NCBI GenBank assembly: GCA_032718865.1
Contig: JALUTQ010000010.1
Coordinates: 62,001-126,000 of the forward strand
DNA: 64,000 bases
Direction of reading: 5' to 3'
Source: Tilletia caries
Lineage: Eukaryota > Basidiomycota > Exobasidiomycetes > Tilletiales > Tilletiaceae
Position numbers and translations under genes: made by a program. Below are positions 10,801 through 22,241 of the stretch, one piece after another (positions within the stretch are counted from its first letter, which is position 1; the number at the start of each line of letters is the position of its first letter). A model generated the notes under the pieces. That model did no database searches and was not told the DNA's origin. It worked only from the letters and a program-made list of their open reading frames with translations.

Positions 10801-11285
10801 TATTACATACTATATCCTGTCGCAGTATACTGTTGCAGTACTACTTTTTGCTAAAACATACTGTATCCTGTCGGAAAACTTGGGCGGTTTCCAAAAGGTA
10901 ATGTATTCTGTTTGGATTTCCTGGCGGCATACTGCAGTATACCGCAGTATGTAAAAGGAGCGCGATGCCGTAAACTTTCGTTTTGTATGCTACAGCAGCC
11001 AGCATACTTGAAGGATGCTGCCTTGAGCTACTGCAGTATACTGGAACTATTTTGCCGTATCTTTCGTGACATATTTTCCTGTAAAATGTGATGTGGACAT
11101 ACTGCAGTAGTACTGCGAGGGACGGTGCTGCAGTATACTGGAACTATCCTGCAGCATGTTTTCGGACACATCGTCCTGTAAAGTATAATGTGGACATACT
11201 GCAGTACTACACTTCGTATACTTGGATTGTGTTTTCTTTGACAAATACTACTGCAGTAGTAATGCAGTAAACTGTAATTACCTGG
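10788..11285. repeat. CTGCAGTATACTG motif-array repeat
   Basis: Dense in ACTGCAGTATACTG-like palindromes. Within it, about 11028-11130 and 11131-11215 are two imperfect tandem units, each running from CTGCAGTATACTGGAACTAT through CCTGTAAA to GTGGACATACTGCAGTA. The left end starts CAGTG as in hAT elements, but I found no matching right end. Confidence 0.6.
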
Positions 11286-11300
11286 ACTTTTGACAGTACG

Positions 11301-12006
11301 TTGGCGAGGGCGCCGGACAGAGCCGGGTCTCTCGCCGCTGGAGAGACAACGGTTCTCCGGTTGTGGGAGCCGATCCCCGAAGACCACGATCTGATTGTCG
11401 AATACCTGGAAAAATCGTGCCAGCCTGGCAAGATTGTGATGTTCGAAGAGGAAACTACGGTCGTTGGCACGTCCGAGCTCGACCGCATCCCCGGGGCACG
11501 CTGCATGACGTCGCGAGCGTCCACCTGGGTCAACGAGACCGCCGCCACCTTGGGCCTCGACACCTTTCCGCATGACGGGGTCGTCCCAGGCTCGTTTCTC
11601 GGCTCGCGAGTCATCGCCCACTGGCACCAGGAGCAAGGGGCTGAATGGCTCGATAGTCAATTCGGGGATCGAATGTACCAACGATACAGTGGTGGTGAAG
11701 ATGATGATGATGGACCCATGTTTCCTGGCCCCGACATGCCTACGAATCTGCGCGAAGAGTCCGATCTCATCAAGCAACTTCGCATGATTCCCAACCCTCT
11801 CAAGGTGTATGGTGTCGATCCCGAGGCCGCTGCCCAGCTGCTCTCCTCCTCCTCCTCCTCCTCCTCCTCCTCCTCCTCCTCGTCGTCGTTACCCTCCTCC
11901 GCACTCGGCGTCAGCGAGCGAGAGCGCCTGATACGAACGTACAACCCTCGCTGCAAGCCGCTAGTCCAAGAAGTCCTCAAGTATCAAGAGGAAGAAGGAC
12001 ATCTAC
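11301..12006 (+). CDS. Hypothetical protein fragment with poly-Ser tract
   Basis: A long open plus frame with balanced composition encodes RLWEPIPEDHDLIVEYLEK and, further on, a DDDDG acidic patch and a run of about 15 serines coded by a (TCC)n microsatellite at 11843-11885. No convincing start codon is visible, because the left side abuts a motif-array repeat. The right side runs into a 49-bp family A fragment at 12020, so both ends look truncated. The minus strand is also partly open, with a poly-Glu shadow of the Ser tract. No domain was recognised. Confidence 0.4.
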
Positions 12007-12019
12007 CGCGCTCTTGGGT

Positions 12020-12068
12020 GGGGCGCTCCGGCAAAGCCGCTCCGAGGCTTACTCCGTGCTTATCCTTA
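12020..12068 (-). mobile_element. Family A terminal fragment
   Basis: Inverted match to the first 50 bp of family A, ending GTGCTTATCCTTA (one change from GTGCTCATCCTTA). Confidence 0.8.
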
Positions 12069-12294
12069 CTTCTTGTGTCTCGCACATTTCCACCCTTATT
12101 TCCTCGATTACCACTGGGCTGGGGAGACTCCTCCAAATTTTCAGAATATTTTCAAAACATCCTCAGACCTTGGGGGTGCATGTATTGTGTACTTTTGTTC
12201 CTGACCATCTACACTCTGCTTTTAGCTACTCAATTGCTTTCTCAATTACAGTTTACAAATGAATTCAAGGAAGCAGTACGACGTTGCGTCAGTC

Positions 12295-12808
12295 CAAGGC
12301 TCGGCAAATATCTTCACTATGTAACTATGATAACTATGATAAATACACAGTTATAAATGAAAGTGATAACCTGACTATACTTTGAGCGGCGAAGCCGCCT
12401 AAAAAAGATTGTAGCTATAACTTTTTCAGATCGGCGCGGAGTAACTAATAGTTGAAATAGTTATGCAAAATCGCATTTGACTGAGGTAGCCACTAGATAG
12501 TCACTATGTAGTAGCTCGAGCTACTGATAGTCACGTAGTCACTATATCATTTACTCATAGCCACATATAGTGACTATGTCGATTTCTCTTTGTGCTGAAC
12601 TGGTCACAGGTAGCTACTGGAAGTGACTATAGTGGTATATCAGCGAAAAACCATCAAAAATTTCGCATGGCTGAAATAGTAACTATTAGTTTTTATGGCA
12701 GCTATATCTCACTTGACTATACTATTTCCTGCCGAGGTGACCGCTCAATATAACTTGTTTATACCATTTCACAGAAAAGTGGTATCTCTAGTAGCTTGCC
12801 GAGCCTTG
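12295..12808. mobile_element. Family F hAT-like MITE, copy 1
   Basis: Bounded by CAAGGCTCGGCAA at the left and TTGCCGAGCCTTG at the right, a perfect 13-bp inverted repeat. The interior is an array of TAGTCACTATA-like motifs. No 8-bp target duplication is preserved here (CGTCAGTC against TGCTTCAC). The copy at 51953-52572 does have one. Confidence 0.82.
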
Positions 12809-13139
12809 TGCTTCACGTTCGCGCATGTTTCGGTCCCCCAGAGCCCTCTGCTGCTTTGAGCTGTCAGGATGCTGCGGAATTCCATCTACGGAGTACGAAA
12901 TTCCGCAGCACTTCGGGGGTTTTCGTCGTGCTCCGCACTCCGCTAGATTTATCTCCCATGACTTACGGACTACTCCGTACTCTGCAATAAATACACAAGC
13001 TTTTCAGGAGTCCTCCGTAATCCTTCACCAAATCCAGATTCAAGCAGCCCACAATCCATCCTGCCTCCCCTGCCTCCAAAGTTCAAGACAACAGCCCAAG
13101 ACATCAGCATCGCCTTTTCTGGTAGGCTTTGGTGCTCGG

Positions 13140-13340
13140 TAAGGATGAGCCCGGAGCGCCCCGGAGTGCTTTGTATACTCCGGGGCGCTCCGCTGACTTT
13201 CTGTGGTGCTCCGTGCTCAGTCGCTTTTCAGAGCTACACCAGCATCTTACTCCGAGCACCACAGAAAACTTACTCCGTGCTCCGTCAAATTATGAAGGGT
13301 TTCAGAAAGTCTACTCCGTACTCTGTACCTACGGGGCCCG
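13140..13340. mobile_element. Family A fragment
   Basis: Starts with the terminus TAAGGATGAGC and matches the end region of family A (GGCGCTCCGCTGACTTTCTG onwards) to about 13340, where it stops abruptly next to the Ulp1-like remnant. Confidence 0.8.
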
Positions 13341-13454
13341 GGGCCAAGCGAGCACGAAACGCGACCGAGTAGCCCAGATACCCCCCTTTTCCACCCCCGG
13401 CGCCAATGAACCCTCGCACCCGTCAGCTCCAGCGCCCGCATCCAGTGCCCCTTT

Positions 13455-14154
13455 TTGTCAACGAAAACGTATTCCCCCTTCGGACCTCTCCCTCTGTTCG
13501 TGCCCGACAACCAAACCGCCAGTCTGATCAAGTCCAACAACGCATCCTACCGTCCGGACCGGCCCACGCTCCTCTTCTTTGACTCCTTAGGCCGCTACGA
13601 CTCCCGGACCGTCGATCCCATTGCTGCGTTTCTCCGCCAGCTCGTCATGCTCCAGCAGCGCGCGGAACTCAACGCCGCCGGCATCACATGGGACGACAAA
13701 GATTGCCAGTCGTAGTCGGCCGGGCACGCACGCATACCGGAGCCGAACATCATCCACGTGAAAGATGCTCCTGTCCAGCCCAATGATTACAACTGTGGCC
13801 TTTACCTCCTTCACTACGTTGAAAAGTTCCGTATGAATCCGGAGGCCTGTATCTCGCATATCCTGGTGCGTACCCCATTCCAAGTTCCAACCAAGTAAAC
13901 TCCTCTCATATTTTTTCTCTTACGCAATCAACCTTTGATCTCATCGAAAGGCTGGGTGCGGGATCGCCTACCCCTCAAATACCCCGCTTCGTGCACCGGA
14001 TCCCACCTTCTGGGGCGCCACCGAGGCCCTCAAAAAGCGAGAAACCTGGCGACAGCGGCTCGCAGCTCTCTCAGAGGAGTGGCTTACTTACGAGTGCGAC
14101 CACCCTGAAGCCGCTTATGAAGGCGGAGCCACTCTCCTCACGCGTAACACGTAG
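13455..14154 (+). pseudogene. Ulp1-like (C48) cysteine peptidase remnant
   Basis: The plus frame encodes PTLLFFDSLGRYD, like the catalytic-Asp region of Ulp1/SENP peptidases (…ilifDSL). After an in-frame TAG at 13713-13715 the same frame continues as PEPNIIHVKDAPVQPNDYNC and then GLYLLHYVEKF. This matches the Q-x-N-x-x-(D/N)-C-G active-site segment (Gln and nucleophile Cys). The His of the triad was not found upstream, where a family A fragment abuts. A likely next exon at 13951-14154 (…DPTFWGATEALKKRETW…) ends at TAG. The family removes SUMO and is also carried by some large fungal transposons. The missing N-terminus and the TAG indicate a pseudogene. Confidence 0.6.
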
Positions 14155-14628
14155 TCTAGAACATGTATTCCCGTCATTCAATTCATTCCTCTTCGTGCCA
14201 ATGCTCTTGTAGACCGAATCGACTTTCCTTTTTATCGCTACACGTCATTCAGGGTTCCATCCACCATCGACAGCCACCCCAACTCAGCGGTCCCTGTCCT
14301 CCCCGTCCGCACGGCTACGCCCTTCTCTCCGCGCGCGTGCTGATCTTCACTCTTGGTATGTTTTGAGCGGAGGCCCCTTGCGCAATTGCAAGCTGTCAGG
14401 AACTGACTTGACCACTGACCTTGACCAACATACAACACTTCGCCCTACCTCCCCCTTCCGCGCCGCATAGCAGCCGTCAGCCTTGTACGTACTGAGAGCC
14501 AACCCCCTTCCATCATAACATGTCGCCTGCAACTGACATGATTAGTCTCTCCCACGCAATCATCTCCCTTCCTCTTCCTCGCTGATTTATAGCCAGCCGA
14601 CAATCTGGTATGTTCTAACCACTGGTCT
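14155..14628. other. Pyrimidine-rich spacer
   Basis: No domain or repeat was recognised. A C/T-rich strand bias makes it a plausible promoter region for the downstream Cys-rich gene. Confidence 0.3.
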
Positions 14629-15539
14629 TTGTGTCAATCCATGCTGCTCACATCTATCCTCACGCCCACGGGTCTTTCCTCCCCCCAACTGTTAAAAGAT
14701 TTGGACCCGAAGATTGCGGACAAGCACACCTGCCGAGCTTGCCACCACCAGACAGCCCGGGAGCGCAAGGGAGAGGGGCTGGATGGCGCACTGGAATGCT
14801 CTTTCCGCTATGTCCGGATCCTCAAGCTTGACGCGCTCGGCGTTGCATATGTCACGGACGCATTTGTCGACGAGCCCTTGGTGGCCCCCAAGGACGCGTG
14901 GGGAGAGATAGAGGGGGGCGCATCCTCCCGAACGAAGAGCCACTCAAGGAAGCATTCGCGTTGGCGGTGAGTAATATCCACGTCTCACAGCTACGGCGGT
15001 GCAGGGCTATAGACGGCCAACCCTCCTATCCTTGTCGTAAACTCCTGTAGGCAGGCAGACTGAGTTTGGACGTGTTGCCTCTCCTGCGTGAGGAGGAGAG
15101 CCACGCTAATCGCATCGACAGACACGTCTTCGGAAGGACGATGAAGGAGGGAAAGTGGCCCCAATGCACCCAGTTCATGTGCTTCATGATCGGGGGTGAA
15201 CAATGCACCGCCTGCGGTCAAGATCTCTGCCTAACATGCCTCAAGAAGGTGGAGGAAAAGACCGACGATCGACCCACGGAGGCTCTCCAACAGCAGGAGA
15301 GTGTCCTGGCATGCCAGCCATACATGGACAACCAATACAAGACCCACGACGCCAATCACTTCTTCTTCTACATTGCTAGGAAGGGGGGCTACCACTTCAA
15401 GTTGCTGGCCATGGTGGCGGAACAGGGGACGGAGTATTACGGAGTGCAAGCAAACACGGCGATGACGAAGGCACTACTGGGCCTCCAGAAGGGAATCGTT
15501 CCCGATGGCGACGCGAAACACCAGGCCGAGTCCGACTGA
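14629..15539 (+). CDS. Cys-rich hypothetical protein, possibly frameshifted
   Basis: Exon 1 encodes a CRACHHQT motif followed by a predicted beta-rich stretch. Near 14917 a run of six G seems to shift the frame: the following frame (ILPNEEPLKEAFALA) runs cleanly to a GTGAGT donor at about 14968. Exon 2 from about 15051 encodes LDVLPLLREEESHANRIDRH, CTQFMCFMIGG, a C-x2-C-x4-C-x2-C cluster (CTACGQDLCLTC) and HFFFYIARKGGYHFKLL, and stops at 15539. The paired CxxC motifs suggest zinc binding. Similarity to CXXC-type zinc fingers of fungal chromatin proteins is weak, and I do not assign a function. Confidence 0.5.
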
Positions 15540-15597
15540 AACGTGGACCCGTGTCATCAGAGGCCAGACTGAAAGGAACGTGCCGCCGCGCTGGGGA

Positions 15598-15785
15598 AGC
15601 TCCGTCTCCGGGAGATGATCTCACAAATCTCGAAAACATTGCTCAAACGTCAGCTCTGTACTCCGGTAAAGGTGAGGTAACCTCCCGATTCTCACTCCGT
15701 ACTCCCGGCTCCCCCGGAGTGCGTCCCCGGATAACCGGGGCGCTCCGGCAAAGCCGCTTTGGGGCTTACTCCGTGCTCATCCTTG
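15598..15785 (-). mobile_element. Family A fragment with internal deletion
   Basis: Inverted; joins an internal A segment (CCGGGAGATGATCTCACAAATC) to the terminal part ending CTTACTCCGTGCTCATCCTT. The last bases TA are missing. Confidence 0.75.
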
Positions 15786-15898
15786 GTCGTCGGTCATAAA
15801 TTCGGGAAGAAGAGGTGAGAGGGAGAACAACCAGCAGAAGGAGGGAGAAAGGAAGAAAGGGAGGGGGGAGAGAAAGCCAGCAGCTGGTCCTCCACGGG

Positions 15899-16660
15899 TA
15901 AGGTTGTCCCCGGAGTAACGCGGAGGGCTCCGCCTCCACACTTCCAAATTCCGCCGGAATTATGACTTTTTGAGGCGAGCTCCGCCTCCGCAGACTAAGA
16001 CAGAGCTGAAAAAAACAGCTCCGCGTTCCGACGGAATTATACAAAAGGTTGAAATCCCAGCTCCGCGCTCCGCGTTTTTTTCTGTGCGTTTTTCATAATG
16101 CTCCTCCGTGCTCCGTGTATGCGGAATTCCGTCGTAGCGCAGTGGTGGTATAATTTGATCTCAGAATGACTCAACACAATCAGAGCTATATATTCACCAT
16201 CCGACGTTGCTGCGGTATTGACTCAAGTGCTATTCTGAAGCTCTCAACGGACGATGACGCCTGTTTTATCCCCTGCGCGTGTCGGCCGATGCCTAAATTT
16301 CTGGGAATTCCGCAGATTTCCGCGGAACTTGGACGGAACTCCGGCGGAGCGCACCCAAAATAAGGTCACTTGACCCCTATTTTCGACTATCACGTGACCT
16401 CACAGCCCCGTCGGAATACCGCGGAAATTCCGCCGGAATTGTCACACCATTTTGACGACTCCGCGCTCCGTACTTTTGGCTAGTGGGCCCAGGATTGGGC
16501 TCCGCGCTCCGCGTAAATTCCGGCGGAGTCCTCCAGGCGGACTCCGTGCTTTTTGAAGATCAAAAATTTCTCAAAAGTGAGCTCCGCGCTCCGCCTCCGG
16601 CGGACCCGAGTACGGAGTCCGCAAAACCCCAGCTCCGCGTCAACTCCGGGGACAACCTTA
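15899..16660. mobile_element. Family B MITE, copy 3 (complete)
   Basis: 762 bp from TAAGGTTGTCCCC to GGGGACAACCTTA. Flanks TCCACGGG and GGGCTCCA do not match, so only the terminal TA can be a target duplication. Confidence 0.82.
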
Positions 16661-16904
16661 GGGCTCCACCTAATAAGTTCGAATGGAGCCAAAAAGCAGA
16701 AACAGCTACCAATAGCCAGGTAGACTGAGCTGCTGCATTGTTCTCGAGAATTTCATGTTCTGCTGTTCTGCATGTGGTCAGATCCTTCACTGGTTCTCTG
16801 AATACCTGTAAGATAGAGATGGACCTGCACATAAGAGCTGGCTGGGAGCAAGAGAGTAGGCGGCCCAGGGAAACGGCATTGTTCGGCTCAATTTAATGTT
16901 GAAT

Positions 16905-17695
16905 GATGAACGCCACGCGACCCACGGAGTGCTACGGAGAGCGGAATTTTCGCAAACGTTCCGTCAGGCTCAAGCAGAACTCCGTGCTCCGTCAATTTAG
17001 TGCCACACATCATTCTGACCTCCGCACTCCGCCGTCAGGATTGATTCTCAGTTTTAACAGCTCCGCACTCCGCCAGCTATGTGTGCGGTAATTCGGAATC
17101 CAAAATGCAGAAATTTTCAAAACCCTGCTCCGTACTCCGCATCTTTACGGAATTTCGGCGGAGTGTCACGGAATTCCATGCAAGCCTTCTCCGCAGCCTA
17201 CTCCGTGTACAACCCTCACAAACATAATTTGAAGCCCAAAGGAGAAATCTGAATTTTTTTCTGGTAATTTTATTGTAAAACGAAGTAGCATACGCTGAAT
17301 TCCGATTGGATTTTCAGAAACTGCGACGTAATTTTGAAAGGACAGGGCCCCGGAGCACCCGGAAGTTTCGGGAAAACTCCGCACTCCGTCTGGTCATTGA
17401 GCTCGTAACTCCGTACTCCGGCAAAGAGTTTGCTCCAGCTCTCATCGCACTCCGTACTCCGGGGAAATGACAGTGTGAACTTTGAAGTTATTACTAAATT
17501 TAGCCGGAGAACGGAGCTGGCGCAATGTGATGGGGGGATTTTGTGCGGAGTGCGGAGTGGAGTCGGGACGACTGCCTAAAAACGAGCGGAGTACGGAGCG
17601 CGAAAAAGCATCTGAAGATTAGCCGGAGTCAGCCGGAGTAGGGGCCCCGGAGTTCCTCGTACTCCGGGGCCCTCCGCGCCTATACTTATGCGGCA
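16905..17695. repeat. Diverged CTCCG(T/C)ACTCCG-rich repeat
   Basis: Many CTCCGCACTCCG/CGGAGTACGGAG motifs of the family A/B type, but the order does not match either family and no termini are clear. Probably another, older motif-array element. Confidence 0.5.
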
Positions 17696-17699
17696 GAGT

Positions 17700-17946
17700 G
17701 TCGCTCGGGGACACAGAAAGGCTCGGCCGCGGCCGCCATCGCCAGCCCCAGCTCCCTCCTAGACCGCATCGGCGAATCATCTCTCGCCGATCCGTCATCA
17801 GATCAACCCTTTCGAAGCCTTGATCGATATGGCGACTAGTTCCGAAGAACCCAAGGAGACAGGAGATCAATCAGCTGCGGTTGATTGGATCCTGGACTCT
17901 GGAGCGACTCACCACATCACAGGTGACCGTGGACTCCTCTCCGACC
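17700..17946 (+). pseudogene. Ty1/copia protease-region remnant
   Basis: The plus frame includes WILDSGATHHITGD. The D-S-G triad and flanking residues are characteristic of the aspartic protease of copia Gag-Pol polyproteins. The fragment is cut at 17946 by the B element starting TAAGGTTG. No reverse transcriptase or LTR of this element is present in the window. Confidence 0.7.
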
Positions 17947-19426
17947 TAAGGTTGTCCCCGGAGTTGACGCGGAGCTGGGGTTTTGCGGACTCCGTACTCC
18001 TCCGACGGAGCGCCCCGGAGTGCCCCGTACTCCCGGGCCCATACTCCGGGGCGCTCCGCTGACTTTCTGTGCTGCTCCGTGCTCCGTCTCTTTTCAGAGT
18101 TACACCAGCATCTTACTCCGTACTCCGTCACGATAAGGAGCACCAGAGAAAACTTACCCCGTGCTCCGTCAGATTATGAAGTGTTTCAGAAAGTCTACTC
18201 CGTACTCCGTAGCTACGGAGCCCGGATAATCCGGGGGAGCTCCGTACTCCGGGAGACGATCTCACAAATCCCAAAATATGGCATGATTTCAGAAATGTGT
18301 ATGCTCGTGATCAAGCTTGTAGCAGCTGTGCTTAAAAGAACAGCCTGAGAGCGCTTGAAAAGCTGTTTTGGCGAGATTTAGACTGCGAGATGAGATTTGT
18401 GAAAATAATTTTGTGAAAACTGACCCCATAATACCCATGTTTATAGTAAAATACCTTCCTTATGAGAAAAATGTGGAGGCCCCGGAGCGCCCCGGACTCC
18501 GGGGGTAACTCCGTACTCCGTCACATTTCACAGGTATTTACTCCGTACTCCGGGGAATTTTCTGCAACGCTCAGAGGTCAGCTCCGTACTCCGGGGAACT
18601 TCCTACATTGCTTAAACGTCAGCTCCGTACTCCGGCAACGGTGAGGTAACCTCTCGATTCTCACTCCGTGCTCCCGGCTCCCCCGGATAACCGGGGCGCT
18701 CCGGCAAAGCCGCTCCGGGGCTTACTCCGTGCTCATCCTTAAGCTCACTTTTGGGAAAATTTTGATCTTAAAAAAGCACGGAGTCCGCCTGGAGGACTCC
18801 GCCGGAATTTACGCGGAGCGCGGAGCCCAATCCTGGGCCCACTAGCCAAAAGTACGGAGCGCGGAGTCGTCAAAATGGTGTGACAATTCCGGCGGAATTT
18901 CCGCGGTATTCCGACGGGGCTGTGAGGTCACGTGATAGTCGAAAATAGGGGTCAAGTGACCTTATTTTGGGTGCGCTCCGCCGGAGTTCCGTCCAAGTTC
19001 CGCGGAAATCTGCGGAATTCCCAGAAATTTAGGCATCGGCCGACACGCGCAGGGGATAAAACAGGCGTCATCGTCCGTTGAGAGCTTCAGAATAGCACTT
19101 GAGTCAATACCGCAGCAACGTCGGATGGTGAATATATAGCTCTGATTGTGTTGAGTCATTCTGAGATCAAATTATACCACCACTGCGCTACGACGGAATT
19201 CCGCATACACGGAGCACGGAGGAGCATTATGAAAACGCACAGAAAAAACGCGGAGCGCGGAGCTGGGATTTCAACTTTTGTATAATTCCGTCGGAACGCG
19301 GAGCTGTTTTTTTTTTCAGCTCTGTCTTAGTCTGCGGAGGCGGAGCTCGCCTCAAAAAGTCATAATTCCGGCGGAATTTGGAAGTGCGGAGGCGGAGTCC
19401 TCCGCGTTACTCCAGGGACAACCTTA
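17947..19426. mobile_element. Family B MITE, copy 4, with family A inserted in it
   Basis: Starts TAAGGTTGTCCCCGGAGT and ends ACTCCAGGGACAACCTTA at 19426. Its interior is interrupted at 18011-18741 by family A. The left flank is copia protease and the right flank is helicase, two unrelated sequences, so the copy sits at a rearrangement junction or its arms come from two B insertions. Confidence 0.75.
18011..18741 (-). mobile_element. Family A MITE, inverted, missing one terminus
   Basis: Runs to the complete terminus GCTCATCCTTA at 18741. At the other side about 17 bp of terminus are missing: B sequence CTCCGACGGAG passes directly into A sequence CGCCCCGGAGTGC. The shared GC-rich motifs may have allowed recombination there. 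Confidence 0.78.
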
Positions 19427-20356
19427 TCATCCCCGGAAGGCTCCACAGCTGAGGCAACGCCGTCAAGATGTCGAGGAAGCTGCTCTCCGCGTGCATGATT
19501 GGCTGGACTCGGAGGAAGATGTTCGGTCTGCCCGTTCCAACGTCGACAACGAGGGGCTTGAAGAGCTGAAGGGTTGTCTCGCAGAGCTGCTGCGCAAACT
19601 TGGTGAGTGTTGCCGACATGATGAGTACGGGCGCTGAGAGATGCTTGCGCACATGACCGAGCTGAAGGAACTTTGGGCGGAAGTCTCTGCCCCATTGATC
19701 GAGTGTATGCGCCTCGTCAAAGACAAATGCCTTGACCTTCTTCCTGAACTTCTCATGCATTAGGACCTGGTTGAGGAAGGCGCCTTCCGTGGCGGACTCT
19801 GCAGTCGTGAAGACAAACCGGAAGTTCCCGTCGCGAATTGAAGCCAGCAGCGCTGGTTCTTTGTGGTTGGCGTCCACATGCGTCGCTCGATCCTCAAATC
19901 TGTGAGGCGCATGTAAGAGACATCAACAGAGGAAGCTGCGGTGCTCGATGACTGATCAATACACACCTTTGAACGTATTCTTTCAGCAGAACTCGCAGGG
20001 GTCCAATGGTGATGATAACCCCGTCATCAAGGAGACAGTCGAGGTAGTCGATAACCTGACTCTTCCCGGTAGACGTGGGGGACTTGAAGACGACATCCCA
20101 TCCTCGGTGGATCGCATCCGACGCCACCACCTGATGCGGACGGGGCTGGAACTGTAGCTTGGTCTTCTTCAGGATCTGCAATGAAGGATAGCACAGCTGC
20201 AGAGAGAAGAGACAGAAGAAGAAGGGAATGTAGGAAAGAGAGAACATAAGAGATGAGCATGAGCATAATCAAGACAACCAGCAGAGAAGCACTGAAGAGT
20301 AAAGAGGAGATCTATGGGTTACCTTGGCACGCTTCGACCAGCGGGTGTCTTCCTCT

Positions 20357-22241
20357 AGGGCAATTCACGCGTGCCACCCAACGCCGCTCATCACATCTCA
20401 AACCCGCTCGATCCCACTCATTTCAAACTTCAGCGGGAGTGAGCGAGCGTGTCTGAGAGGGTCGTTTTGTACGACTTCACTCACTCCCATCCACTTCTCT
20501 TCGCTCCCATCCACTTCCAAAACCGCTTGATCCCACTCAGACAGTTCTCAAGCGAGCTTGATCTCAGCACTTATCAAATTGCGTTGCAGCGAAGCAAATC
20601 GGTAATAGCCAGGCCAGTAATAGCAAAAATACAGCAGCGATCAGGAGGTCAGGGTACGCTTGAGCTGGGGCCTGGGGCCTGGGGGTTTACGGCCATACCA
20701 ATGAGCCAGGGTCCCCGTCCCCCAAGGGCCAAGGCCATGGGTTGATTGTGAGGAACTTAGCAGGAGGGTTACAACTCACAGATGCAGATCACAGGCCACA
20801 GCCCGCCAATGCGATTAGGCCCAAGCTCCCAGCAAATGGGAGAGAGGGTTGCGGTTAGGATCGACCTGGACACCTGGTTGCCGTTTCAGTCTGATGTTAC
20901 CTACATGTGAGAAAATGGAAGAGCTAAGGGTGTGAGTGCGTGGCCGTGTGAACTGTGAGATGACTGGTAGAGGGTTAGGGAGGATTATGCCCGATGTGTG
21001 ATGCCGCGGGAGAGAGGGTTAGGGAGGGAGAGGATAACCGGGCACTTGCCTTAAATATCCTCGGGTCTAGGGGGGGTTTATCTCCGATGGGCGATGATCA
21101 TAAATCATGATTGATGAGCGCATGTTTGCTCAATTGTTCGTGTGATGATCTGCAGAACATGGATGTGTAATAATGGAGACGCACATAGATCAGAATAAAT
21201 GCTGATAGCCATGCATCTAGTCTTAGGCAGCAGCAAACACATGTACTCACCAGTCACCGAGTGGCCCTGGCCACAGTTCACACATCGTAACCTGAGATGC
21301 AGGGAAGCTGGCCAACGAAGATAAAACAGCGTATGTAAGAACTTCAGCATTCAGCATTGGTGCTCGGTCGCGATCAGATAGATGGCAGCGGGAAAGTCTC
21401 ACATTGTCAAAGCCGCAACTCTCGAGAGCGGTCAGCGGACGACTGGTGAACGCGGGACGATGAATAATCTGAGAAGGCTGGGTGAGAGTGAGGGAAGATT
21501 AAGGATGGAGTCAACAAGTGTTAGAGGTTATGATGGCCCAGGGGCTACGGTCCACGCCGGACACTGGACAGTAATCAGTCGCCTACTCACCAATAAGCAG
21601 TCACCACATCTGAGATGACTCAGGGCCGCGCTTGTCGTCCTCAAGGCTCAAGGCTCAAGGCAAAGCAGCACTCGAGGCTCAAGGCAAAGAAGCAGAGGAT
21701 CTACGGTACAATACTGGAAGTCGGAAAGTGATGACTGGTGATAGAATCAGCAAACTACGAGTCTACGACGGAGTAAGAGGGTGACTGGGGCATCATGATG
21801 CTACTTCACCTTAGGACTGGAGACGATGGTTCGCATCTCCCATGGGGGGGGGTTAGGTGAGCGGTACCGGAGGGGACGGAAGAAGAATGAGAGGAAAAAA
21901 AGAATATGGTGGTGGTGCGTCCAAAGAGAGGGGTCATCGAGAAGCCGAGAAGGACAGCAGGGCCGCAGGGGAAATGAAGCTGCACCTATCACGCAATCCG
22001 GACAATGGTATCTGAAGGCAAAGAGAAGGGAGAAATAAGAATTGCCCGTGGCGGAAGGGCTCGGTCAGTTGATTCATGATTGGACGCGTGGCCTGTCCTG
22101 AACGCCTGCGCCCGAGCTCAGAAGGGTAAGCAGCAGCCTGTAGCCTGCGCGCACCTTAGTCCCTTGACCGTTGAAGCAACCGACAAGTTTCAGCAACGCA
22201 ACGGCACATATCGCAAGCACCAAGACTCACGCAGTTTCGGT
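20357..22241. other. Harbinger left non-coding region
   Basis: No gene was recognised. Contains repeated GAGGGTTAGGGAG words near 20860-21040 and 21650-21690 CAAGGCTCAAGGC duplications. Both may be subterminal transposase-binding repeats or a 5' region of the second gene. Confidence 0.35.

Noticed and set aside
11657..11980. Poly-Glu frame on the minus strand
   Set aside because: Shadow of the (TCC)n poly-Ser tract on the plus strand.
20850..21030. GAGGGTTAGGGAG words resembling telomere repeat TTAGGG
   Set aside because: Only a few isolated copies inside the Harbinger transposon, not a tandem array, so not a telomere.
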